Made by a program: the position numbers and the translations under genes. Below, one piece after another: positions 1 to 5,288 of a stretch of DNA of 7,790 nt (position 1 is its first letter; each line of letters starts with the position of its first letter). A model generated the notes under the pieces. That model was not told the DNA's origin. It worked only from the letters and a program-made list of their open reading frames with translations, and ran no database searches. This DNA comes from Chitinophagaceae bacterium (lineage in GTDB: Bacteria; Bacteroidota; Bacteroidia; Chitinophagales; Chitinophagaceae): positions 1 through 7,790 of the forward strand of contig JANYEU010000359.1 of assembly GCA_025362915.1 (NCBI GenBank), written 5' to 3'.

Positions 1-2
1 TA

Positions 3-677
3 ACAGTAAGTGTTACAAAGATAAGAAATACGGGTGTTGGCAAATTGGCCGCAATGGGAAGTGATCTGAAAGTGGCCATGACAGGATCACTTTTTACAGG
101 AACACAACCGCTAACACCCACAGCATTACAAACATTGATAACCAATTTTACGGACGCCAAATCTACTGCCAAGTCGGGCGGTAACTTGGCAAAGCCTGCT
201 TATGTTACTGCAACTGCTGCTTTGATAGAGGGTATTGTATTGTTTGCACCTTACGTAAGTAAGATTGCTAATGGAGATGTAGATATTTTGGCATTGACTC
301 CGTTGCCTACAACGGCTAAAAAAGATTTTATGGCGTTGATATTGGCTGGTGCATTGGCTGCCGGATTGTTTTCCAAGAAAGGGATGATTGGTCAGTTTAT
401 CACCAATTGTACATCTTTTGGTCCCAAGGTTGGCTATTTTGCCATCATCTGCGAAGGCGGGGTATTGCCCGCAGGTGTTACCCTCGATAGAAAAGGGCAA
501 CTGAAAATACCGTTGGGATGTACGATGAATATCTTTTGCAGCAGCACTTCCTCCAAGAAAAAAACATTCAGTAACCTTACCCCAGGCGTTTCTTACTTCG
601 TGTATTATATATTGACTTATGGTGCTGATACCGTTGGTTTTTTTGGTACACCATTGGAAGTTATTTGTAGTAATTAG
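3..677 (+). CDS. Hypothetical protein with helical N-terminus and fibronectin-III-like C-terminus, 5' partial
   Basis: The reading frame is open from the left edge, with no ATG before 54, so the true start almost certainly lies outside the window. A TTG at 45 is a formal start only, because the in-frame residues before it (TVSVTKIRNTGVGK) read like coding sequence. About 224 residues are visible. The first half is Ala/Leu/Thr-rich and probably helical. The last 80 or so residues have beta-type composition, with a stretch NLTPGVSYFVYYILTYG that resembles the 'LTPGxxYxxRV' strand of fibronectin type III domains. From memory, Bacteroidetes genomes carry many proteins of this plan (about 200 residues, helical head, FN3-like tail), usually unnamed. 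No signal peptide can be judged because the N-terminus is missing. A strong terminator 11 bases after the stop ends the transcript. I infer no function. That it is a real gene is well supported; the family assignment is weak. Confidence 0.75.
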   Translation, partial: TVSVTKIRNTGVGKLAAMGSDLKVAMTGSLFTGTQPLTPTALQTLITNFTDAKSTAKSGGNLAKPAYVTATAALIEGIVLFAPYVSKIANGDVDILALTPLPTTAKKDFMALILAGALAAGLFSKKGMIGQFITNCTSFGPKVGYFAIICEGGVLPAGVTLDRKGQLKIPLGCTMNIFCSSTSSKKKTFSNLTPGVSYFVYYILTYGADTVGFFGTPLEVICSN

Positions 678-687
678 GAATTGTATT

Positions 688-726
688 AACACCTGACAGG
701 TCTCCAAGACCTGTCGGGTGTTTTTT
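688..726 (+). terminator. Strong intrinsic terminator / REP-like palindrome
   Basis: A 15-bp stem (688-702 with 708-722, one G-U pair at 694/716) closes a 5-base TCCAA loop, and its right arm runs into a T tract at 721-726. It lies 11 bases after the stop of the upstream plus-strand gene and just beyond the stop of the convergent glycosylase gene (728-730). On the minus strand the hairpin lacks a good T tract, so it mainly serves the plus strand. The core arms (ACCTGACAGGTC and GACCTGTCGGGT) resemble palindromes that I recall as recurrent in Bacteroidetes intergenic DNA. Confidence 0.85.
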
Positions 727-727
727 A

Positions 728-1297
728 TTACACCAACCTCTTCACCAATCCCCTTAGTTTGGGCAGCACTTCTGCTTCGAACCAGAAATTTCGTGACTGC
801 CATATATTATTTCGCGGCGATGGATGGGGGAGGGGGAAGTATTTGGGCAGATACACTTTAAAATGCTGTACGGTTGCCGTTACTGTTTCTGCTGCTTGCT
901 CGCCCAGATAATAGTTTTGGGAATATTGCCCTATCAATAAAATCAGTTTTACATTGGGCATTTTCTCCAATAACGAATTGTGCCATAAGGGGGCGCATTC
1001 TGTTCTCGGTGGTAAATCTCCCGTCTTTCCAGCGCCGGGATAGCAGAAGCCCATCGGCACCAACGATATCTTTTCAGTATTATAAAATATTTCTTTGTCT
1101 ATTCCCATCCATGTACGCAGGGTGTCGCCACTTTTATCATTCCATGGAATGCCTGTTTTATGAACGATACTCCCTGGAGCCTGCCCTATAATGATAATCT
1201 TACTATTTATTCCTGCCGACATTACTGGTTTTGCACCTAGTTCTAAATCTTTGTCGCACAACTTGCAGTTTTTTATTTGCGCTAATAATTCTTCCAT
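728..1297 (-). CDS. Uracil-DNA glycosylase superfamily protein
   Basis: This encodes a 189-residue protein of the uracil-DNA glycosylase superfamily, predicted to excise uracil or another damaged base from DNA in base-excision repair. Motif A is GQAPG (residues 38-42), followed by GIPWNDKSGD (49-58) and the C-terminal motif LPHPSPRN (156-163), whose His158 sits where the superfamily has its uracil-contacting His. Cysteines 11, 14 (CxxC), 85 and 101 are spaced like the four ligands of the [4Fe-4S] cluster in family-4 enzymes, which suggests an iron-sulfur protein. The second residue of motif A is Gln, whereas family 4 has Glu, so the exact specificity is uncertain. I place the start at ATG 1297 rather than the upstream in-frame ATG at 1393. 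Family members begin a few residues before the CxxC, and the extension (Phe/Lys/Ile-rich) would run through the promoter region. The gene is transcribed divergently from efp. Confidence 0.9.
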   Translation of the reverse strand: MEELLAQIKNCKLCDKDLELGAKPVMSAGINSKIIIIGQAPGSIVHKTGIPWNDKSGDTLRTWMGIDKEIFYNTEKISLVPMGFCYPGAGKTGDLPPRTECAPLWHNSLLEKMPNVKLILLIGQYSQNYYLGEQAAETVTATVQHFKVYLPKYFPLPHPSPRNNIWQSRNFWFEAEVLPKLRGLVKRLV

Positions 1298-1314
1298 ATC
1301 CTGTTTAAAGTTTT

Positions 1315-1346
1315 CGAAAGTAGCCTTAATTAATGTTATAGGGCAA
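1315..1346 (-). promoter_or_regulatory. Putative promoter of the glycosylase gene
   Basis: On the minus strand a TTG (1344-1346) lies 21 bases upstream of TACTTTCG (1315-1322). This is close to the Bacteroidetes sigma-70 pattern of TTG near -33 and TAnnTTTG near -7. It sits 18 bases before the ATG at 1297, giving a very short leader, and supports that internal start over the one at 1393. The -7 match is imperfect (its final G is shifted by a C). Confidence 0.3.
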
Positions 1347-1376
1347 TAGAATATCTTTAAAATAAATAAGCATTTC

Positions 1377-1405
1377 TTGTTTTTAGCAATCAACCCCTAC
1401 TTTTG
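1377..1405 (+). promoter_or_regulatory. Putative Bacteroidetes-type promoter of efp
   Basis: TACTTTTG at 1398-1405 is a perfect match to the Bacteroidetes -7 consensus TAnnTTTG. A TTG at 1377-1379 lies 18 bases upstream as a -33 element. Transcription would start around 1410, leaving a leader of only about 15 bases before the ATG at 1427. The leader is AT-rich with no Shine-Dalgarno sequence, as is usual in this phylum. Confidence 0.55.
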
Positions 1406-1426
1406 CCGCCTTAAATAAAATTAGTT

Positions 1427-1993
1427 ATGGCAAATACAGCAGACATCAGCCGTGGAATGATATTGAAACTGGACGGCAGTTTGTACAGCGTAATAGAATT
1501 TGGCGAAAACAAGACAGCACGCTCTGCGGCTAAAGTTTGGGCTAAACTTAAAGGAGTGGATAATAAACGTAGTATTGAAAAAACTTGGAACAGCGGAGAA
1601 ACAATCTTTCCTATCCGTGTAGAAAAAAGAACCCACCAATATCTATACAAAGATGAAACTGGTTACAATTTGATGAATACTGAAACGTATGAACAAATTG
1701 TTTTGGCAGATGAAATGATAGATGCCCCCCAATTTTTAAAGGATGGTAGCGAAGTTTTTGTATTTGTAAACACAGATACCGAGTTGCCAATTGGTGCAGA
1801 ATTGCCAGAAAAGATAGTGGTAAGGATTACGTATGTAGAACCTGGTTTGCGTGGCGATACTGCCACACGTGCCTTGAAGCCGGCTACTGTAGAAACAGGT
1901 GCTACTGTAAATGTTCCTTTGTTTGTAGAAGATGGTGAATTGATACGCATTAATACCAAGACTGGTGAATATATAGAAAGGGTAAAGGAATAA
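1427..1993 (+). CDS. efp: Translation elongation factor P with Arg32 loop tip
   Basis: EF-P binds the ribosome between the P and E sites and speeds peptide bonds at polyproline stretches. At 188 residues it has normal length, with the usual three beta-barrel domains: a KOW-like domain I (about 1-65), an OB domain II (about 66-128) and an OB domain III (about 129-188). The family signature KPATVETGATVNVPLFVEDG lies at 151-170, and YVEPGLRGDTA lies at 136-146. The loop that reaches the peptidyl-transferase centre reads ENKTARSAAK (27-36). Counting back from the conserved KL at 40-41, the tip residue is Arg32 (codon CGC at 1520-1522), where most EF-Ps have Lys in a PGKG loop. This resembles Arg32-type EF-Ps that are rhamnosylated by EarP, but no earP is nearby. 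The gene has its own promoter and terminator and lies upstream of accB-accC, a neighbourhood common to many bacteria. Confidence 0.97.
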   Translation: MANTADISRGMILKLDGSLYSVIEFGENKTARSAAKVWAKLKGVDNKRSIEKTWNSGETIFPIRVEKRTHQYLYKDETGYNLMNTETYEQIVLADEMIDAPQFLKDGSEVFVFVNTDTELPIGAELPEKIVVRITYVEPGLRGDTATRALKPATVETGATVNVPLFVEDGELIRINTKTGEYIERVKE

Positions 1994-2014
1994 TTTATTG
2001 GTTTAAATTTATTT

Positions 2015-2049
2015 GATGGGATGGTTTTATAAACCTTCCCATCTTTTTT
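2015..2049 (+). terminator. Intrinsic terminator of efp
   Basis: A hairpin with arms 2015-2027 and 2031-2043 (12 paired positions, one T-T mismatch at 2022/2036, 3-base loop) is followed at once by six T residues (2044-2049). It begins 21 bases after the efp stop. It implies that efp is transcribed separately from the downstream accB-accC genes despite the conserved gene order. Confidence 0.85.
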
Positions 2050-2138
2050 AAGGGTCTGAAGGAGGTTAAAAAGTAGTTGTTTAGTCTACGATTACGATTG
2101 TTTATAAATATTTACATATTAATCCGGTAATTAATTGC

Positions 2139-2145
2139 TACTTTG
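2139..2145 (+). promoter_or_regulatory. Possible -7 element for accB
   Basis: TACTTTG in the efp-accB spacer resembles the Bacteroidetes -7 box with one spacer base missing. The same TACTTTGC/TACTTTGCA form recurs before the gene at 5289. I see no good TTG at the expected -33 distance. If used, it gives accB a leader of about 60 bases. The rest of the spacer (2050-2211) is AT-rich and shows no gene. Confidence 0.3.
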
Positions 2146-2211
2146 CTGCTCCTTTCTCAAAAAGGAAATAAGATTGCAACTGTTAATTAACCGTATATAA
2201 AACACACTTTT

Positions 2212-2688
2212 ATGGATTTAAAACAGATTCACGAATTGATAAAGCTTATCAATAAAAGTAATATTGGCGAGATAAGCATAGAAGACAAAGATGGCAAGGT
2301 GACCATCAAGCAAAAAGAAGAGCCAGTAACCCAGTATGCTCCAGCCCCACTACCACAACAGGTGTATAATGTGGTAAGCCCTTCGGCAGCTCCACAAGAA
2401 ATAGCATCAAGTGCTGCAGCGGCTCCTGCACCAAAGGCAGCTGATAATCTAATCACAGTAAGAAGTCCGATGATTGGTACTTTCTATCGCCGCCCATCTC
2501 CCGACAAGCCAAATTTCTTGGAGATAGGTTCGGAAATGGTTACTGGTAAAACAATATGTATCATTGAAGCCATGAAACTATTTAACGAAATAGAAGCGGA
2601 GATAAGTGGCACAGTTGTTAAAATATTGGTGGAAGATAATAGCCCGGTTGAGTATGACCAACCTTTATTTTTGGTTGAACCGGCATAG
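2212..2688 (+). CDS. accB: Biotin carboxyl carrier protein of acetyl-CoA carboxylase
   Basis: AccB carries the biotin that AccC carboxylates and from which the carboxyltransferase passes CO2 to acetyl-CoA, giving malonyl-CoA for fatty-acid synthesis in the cytoplasm. The 158-residue protein has the typical plan: an N-terminal alpha/beta segment (1-37), a flexible Ala/Pro-rich linker (about 43-77) and a biotinyl domain (about 80-158). The biotinylation site is EAMKLFNEIEAE, with the target Lys122. SPMIGTFYRRPSPDKP (85-100) is the region carrying the 'thumb' of AccB-type domains, which separates it from pyruvate or propionyl carboxylase carriers. ATG 2212 is the only sensible start, giving the family's MDLKQIHELIKLI opening. 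accC follows after an unusually long 158-bp gap. Near the stop, 2644-2683 can fold into a stem (outer CCGGTT/AACCGG, inner CAACC/GGTTG), which may be chance within coding DNA. Confidence 0.97.
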   Translation: MDLKQIHELIKLINKSNIGEISIEDKDGKVTIKQKEEPVTQYAPAPLPQQVYNVVSPSAAPQEIASSAAAAPAPKAADNLITVRSPMIGTFYRRPSPDKPNFLEIGSEMVTGKTICIIEAMKLFNEIEAEISGTVVKILVEDNSPVEYDQPLFLVEPA

Positions 2689-2846
2689 TTAAGATTGTGT
2701 TTCAAGAAGAAACGCCTTGGCTTTAGTTAGTTACCTGAAATTTACTATTTATTATTTGCCTATAAAAGCAAGTGATTTATTCCGTTGCTTGTCAAGTTCT
2801 GCTGTATTGGTCATCCAATACACATCCTTGATTTAATTGAAAAAAT
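2689..2846 (+). other. accB-accC spacer with short hairpins
   Basis: This 158-base non-coding spacer is longer than usual for accBC. It holds a perfect 8-bp stem with a TCAT loop (TGTATTGG at 2803-2810, CCAATACA at 2815-2822) lying 24 bases before the accC ATG, and a weaker AAGCAA/TTGCTT pair (2766-2771 with 2785-2790). Neither is followed by a T tract, so they do not look like terminators. They could be mRNA processing or translational control structures, or chance. I see no open reading frame and no convincing promoter. Confidence 0.4.
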
Positions 2847-4187
2847 ATGTTTAAAAAGATATTGATTGCCAACCGTGGAGAAATTGCCCTTAGGGTTATC
2901 CGTACTTGTAGGGAAATGGGAATTAAAACCGTAGCTGTTTATAGTACTGCAGATAAGGATAGCCTACATGTACGTTTTGCGGATGAAGCTGTTTGCATCG
3001 GAAAGCCTGCAAGCGCTGATTCGTATTTAAATATTCCACACATAATGGCGGCGGCAGAAATAACCAATGCCGATGCCATTCACCCAGGTTACGGATTTCT
3101 TGCAGAAAACAGTAAGTTCTCTCAGATTTGCGCAGACCATAACATTAAGTTCATAGGGCCAACACCCGAAATGATTAATGCCATGGGGGATAAGATTACT
3201 GCCAAGGAAACAATGATAAAAGCAGGGGTACCTGTTGTGCCGGGCAGTGGAGGTTTATTGGAAAGTGTAGAAGAAGCAAAACAACTTGCTAAAAACAAGG
3301 TTGGTTACCCTGTAATATTAAAAGCAACAGCAGGTGGTGGCGGAAAGGGTATGAGGGTGGTTTGGAATGAGGATGAAATGGAGAAAGCCTTTAATGCCGC
3401 TAAAATGGAAGCTGCCGCATCCTTTAAGAATGATGGTATCTACATGGAGAAGTTTGTAGAAGAGCCGAGGCACATTGAAATACAAATAGCCGGCGACCAA
3501 TATGGTACGGTCTGTCATTTAAGCGAAAGGGATTGTTCAATACAGCGTCGTCATCAGAAGTTGGTAGAAGAAAGCCCATCTCCTTTTATGACACCGGAGC
3601 TTAGAAAAGCAATGGGAGATGCAGCCATTAAAGCTGGTCAGGCTATTAACTACGAAAGCGTTGGTACCATTGAGTTTCTAGTTGATAAGCACCGAAATTT
3701 CTATTTCATGGAAATGAATACAAGGATACAGGTAGAACACTGTGTAACTGAAGAGGTGGTTAGCTTCGATTTGATAAAAGAGCAGATTAAGATAGCCATG
3801 GGGCATAAGATTTCTGGAAGGAATTATGAACCACAAATGCACGCCATTGAATGTCGTATCAATGCCGAAGATCCATACAATGATTTCCGTCCTTCACCAG
3901 GAAAAATTACCACGTTACACACACCCGGTGGGCATGGTGTGAGGGTGGATAGCCATGTATATGTTGGATATGTTATACCGCCTTATTATGACAGTATGAT
4001 TGGTAAGCTGATAACTGTGGCACAAACACGTGAAGAAGCTATTGATACCATGTATCGTGCTTTGAGTGAATATGTTATAGAAGGTGTGAAAACAACAATA
4101 CCGTTTCACTTACAATTGATGAAGAATGAAGACTTTAGGAGTGGGAACTTTACCACTAAGTTCTTAGAGTCTTTCGAGATGAAGTAA
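2847..4187 (+). CDS. accC: Biotin carboxylase subunit of acetyl-CoA carboxylase
   Basis: AccC uses ATP and bicarbonate to carboxylate the biotin on AccB, the first half-reaction of acetyl-CoA carboxylase. The 446-residue length is that of the free-standing subunit, not a fused pyruvate carboxylase. Domains are the N-terminal Rossmann-like domain opening with ILIANRGEIALR (5-16), the ATP-grasp domain (about 115-320) and the C-terminal biotin carboxylase domain (about 335-442). Visible active-site residues include Lys159, the Gly-rich ATP loop GGGGKGMR (163-170), His209, Lys238 in RRHQK, Glu276, and the MEMNTRIQVEH motif (288-298) with metal-binding Glu289 and Asn291, plus Arg293 and Glu297. 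Arg337 in ECRINAEDP corresponds to the biotin/bicarbonate Arg. After VEH comes Cys299 where many homologues have Pro, a substitution outside the catalytic set. It is probably co-transcribed with accB despite the long gap and ends at a shared bidirectional terminator. Confidence 0.97.
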   Translation: MFKKILIANRGEIALRVIRTCREMGIKTVAVYSTADKDSLHVRFADEAVCIGKPASADSYLNIPHIMAAAEITNADAIHPGYGFLAENSKFSQICADHNIKFIGPTPEMINAMGDKITAKETMIKAGVPVVPGSGGLLESVEEAKQLAKNKVGYPVILKATAGGGGKGMRVVWNEDEMEKAFNAAKMEAAASFKNDGIYMEKFVEEPRHIEIQIAGDQYGTVCHLSERDCSIQRRHQKLVEESPSPFMTPELRKAMGDAAIKAGQAINYESVGTIEFLVDKHRNFYFMEMNTRIQVEHCVTEEVVSFDLIKEQIKIAMGHKISGRNYEPQMHAIECRINAEDPYNDFRPSPGKITTLHTPGGHGVRVDSHVYVGYVIPPYYDSMIGKLITVAQTREEAIDTMYRALSEYVIEGVKTTIPFHLQLMKNEDFRSGNFTTKFLESFEMK

Positions 4188-4209
4188 ATACTACTAAATA
4201 AAGTACAAT

Positions 4210-4249
4210 ATAATAAAGGCAAGCAGAGAAATTTGATTGCCTTTATTAT
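4210..4249. terminator. Bidirectional terminator between accC and convergent gene
   Basis: A perfect 13-bp AT-rich stem (4210-4222 with 4237-4249) encloses a 14-base loop. The arms begin and end in A/T runs, so each strand reads GGCAA/TTGCC closed by a T-rich arm (CTTTATTAT). It lies 22 bases after the accC stop, and its right arm overlaps the stop codon (4246-4248) of the minus-strand gene, so it can serve both convergent transcripts. Confidence 0.7.
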
Positions 4250-4950
4250 TTGAAAAGTAATCCAGTTTTTATACCTATCGTTATTGATATACCTGGACTG
4301 GTTCCAACCCTTTGATTGCAGTAATTAAAAGCCGATACAGTCTTGAAATTGTAATAGCTACCACTGTAATAGTTTTTATTGTCAACACAATAGCCAATTC
4401 CAAAGTACCCATCTATAAGTGCTTTTTTCGCTATTACCCATTCTTTACCTAATTCTATTTGCAATGCCGCAAATGTTGTTGTTGGTCGTTGCAATTCATA
4501 AATACCTTGCTGGGAGTTTATGACTGCAATTCGATTTTCAGCATACTTTCCAAAGTAAATTATTGGCTTTGCATAAAGACCCTGAAAGATGTGTGTTGTT
4601 CCTTGGCCTATTTCAAACACCGGTAACTTATTGAATTTATAACCCGCTGATAAAAAAAAACCAAATTGACTTTTATAATGCTCCTTAGAGCCAATAACGG
4701 TGTCAGAATATTCAAAAGCATGATTTAAACCTACTCCAATAATACCGATAGAAAGTTCGTATCCTTTTCCAGGAGAGAGTACTTTTTCATAGCTTATTTG
4801 AGAATATCCCCTAGCCAAACCAAATAAGTCAATTTTAATTCCATTAGTTTGCTCTAAATGATTAATAGGCGCATTCATTTCTATTTGTGCATTTCCTGAA
4901 CAAATAAAAAAAGTAAATGCAAGCAGGAAAATCAATCCTTTAATCATCAA
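4246..4950 (-). CDS. Secreted, probable outer-membrane beta-barrel protein of unknown function
   Basis: This 234-residue protein starts with a clear Sec signal peptide: Met-Met-Ile-Lys, a hydrophobic core (about residues 5-17) and a likely cleavage after SGNA (residue 21), leaving Gln at the new N-terminus. The mature part is made of alternating hydrophobic/polar stretches rich in Gly, Tyr and Phe, such as GYSQISYEKVLSPGKGYELS (48-67), FGFFLSAGYKF (97-107) and SPGISITIGIKTGLLF (218-233). This is the look of an 8- to 10-strand outer-membrane barrel. The 'xxQISYEKxLSPxxGxELS' pattern resembles DUF3575-type and related Bacteroidetes barrels, but I would not name a family. A second ATG (4947) directly follows the first, so the start is good to one codon. 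There is no partner gene: it is convergent with accC and divergent from the DUF2279 gene. The DNA looks more AT-rich than accC by eye. Confidence 0.8.
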   Translation of the reverse strand: MMIKGLIFLLAFTFFICSGNAQIEMNAPINHLEQTNGIKIDLFGLARGYSQISYEKVLSPGKGYELSIGIIGVGLNHAFEYSDTVIGSKEHYKSQFGFFLSAGYKFNKLPVFEIGQGTTHIFQGLYAKPIIYFGKYAENRIAVINSQQGIYELQRPTTTFAALQIELGKEWVIAKKALIDGYFGIGYCVDNKNYYSGSYYNFKTVSAFNYCNQRVGTSPGISITIGIKTGLLFK

Positions 4951-5288
4951 ATGAAGTTTACACTATGACTAAAATAGAAGGTAAAACGTTGCATTTAGAT
5001 AATCATAGAATCTTTAATCTAGCAATTTATGGTTGTAAATAACATAGAAGTGTAGAAATAGCTGAGTGTATGTATATGTGTACCTAAAATGTTATAAGAT
5101 AATATTACCCTATAACTTTAACCCATTTGCCTGAAGATTTATTCTTTTGCCGATTTCCTTCATTACTTTGCAGCGTTTAAAGAATATAAAGAGTCAATAT
5201 AAAGAAAATTGATATTGAAATAAACTTTAATTAAAAGGAAAGATATTTCTTTGTTGGGTTCTAGAAAGAACAGAAATAAATAAAAAAT
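4951..5288. other. Divergent intergenic region with candidate promoter
   Basis: This is 338 bases of AT-rich non-coding DNA between two divergent envelope-protein genes. On the plus strand, TACTTTGCA at 5164-5172 resembles a -7 element and would give the gene at 5289 a leader of about 110 bases. A second candidate, TTCTTTTG (5142-5149), has a TTTG (5126-5129) too close to be a standard -33. A 6-bp inverted pair GTTATA/TATAAC (5091-5096 and 5111-5116) flanks a 14-base loop. I see no clear promoter for the minus-strand gene and no RNA gene. Confidence 0.35.

Noticed and set aside
126..803. 225-codon open frame on the minus strand
   Set aside because: It is antisense to the well-supported plus-strand gene and to the end of the glycosylase gene, crosses the terminator at 688-726, and its protein (many Cys/Gln/Ser, no motif) looks like a shadow.
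874..1191. 105-codon plus-strand open frame
   Set aside because: It lies fully antisense within the glycosylase gene, which has clear conserved motifs, and its own translation has none.
1298..1393. N-terminal extension of the glycosylase to the ATG at 1393
   Set aside because: The extra 32 residues have no family counterpart and overlap the putative promoter at 1315-1346. The ATG at 1297 fits the family N-terminus.
1725..1735. CCCCCC followed by AATTTTT in efp as a frameshift site
   Set aside because: The zero frame continues through a complete, family-length EF-P with both signatures, so no frameshift is needed or supported.
1411..1959. Three minus-strand open frames opposite efp
   Set aside because: They are antisense shadows of a highly conserved gene, with no recognisable domain and no start signals.
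4965..5042. 25-codon open frame (MTKIEGKTLHL...) in the divergent spacer
   Set aside because: It is too short to distinguish from chance, has no promoter or ribosome-binding feature, and no recognisable sequence.
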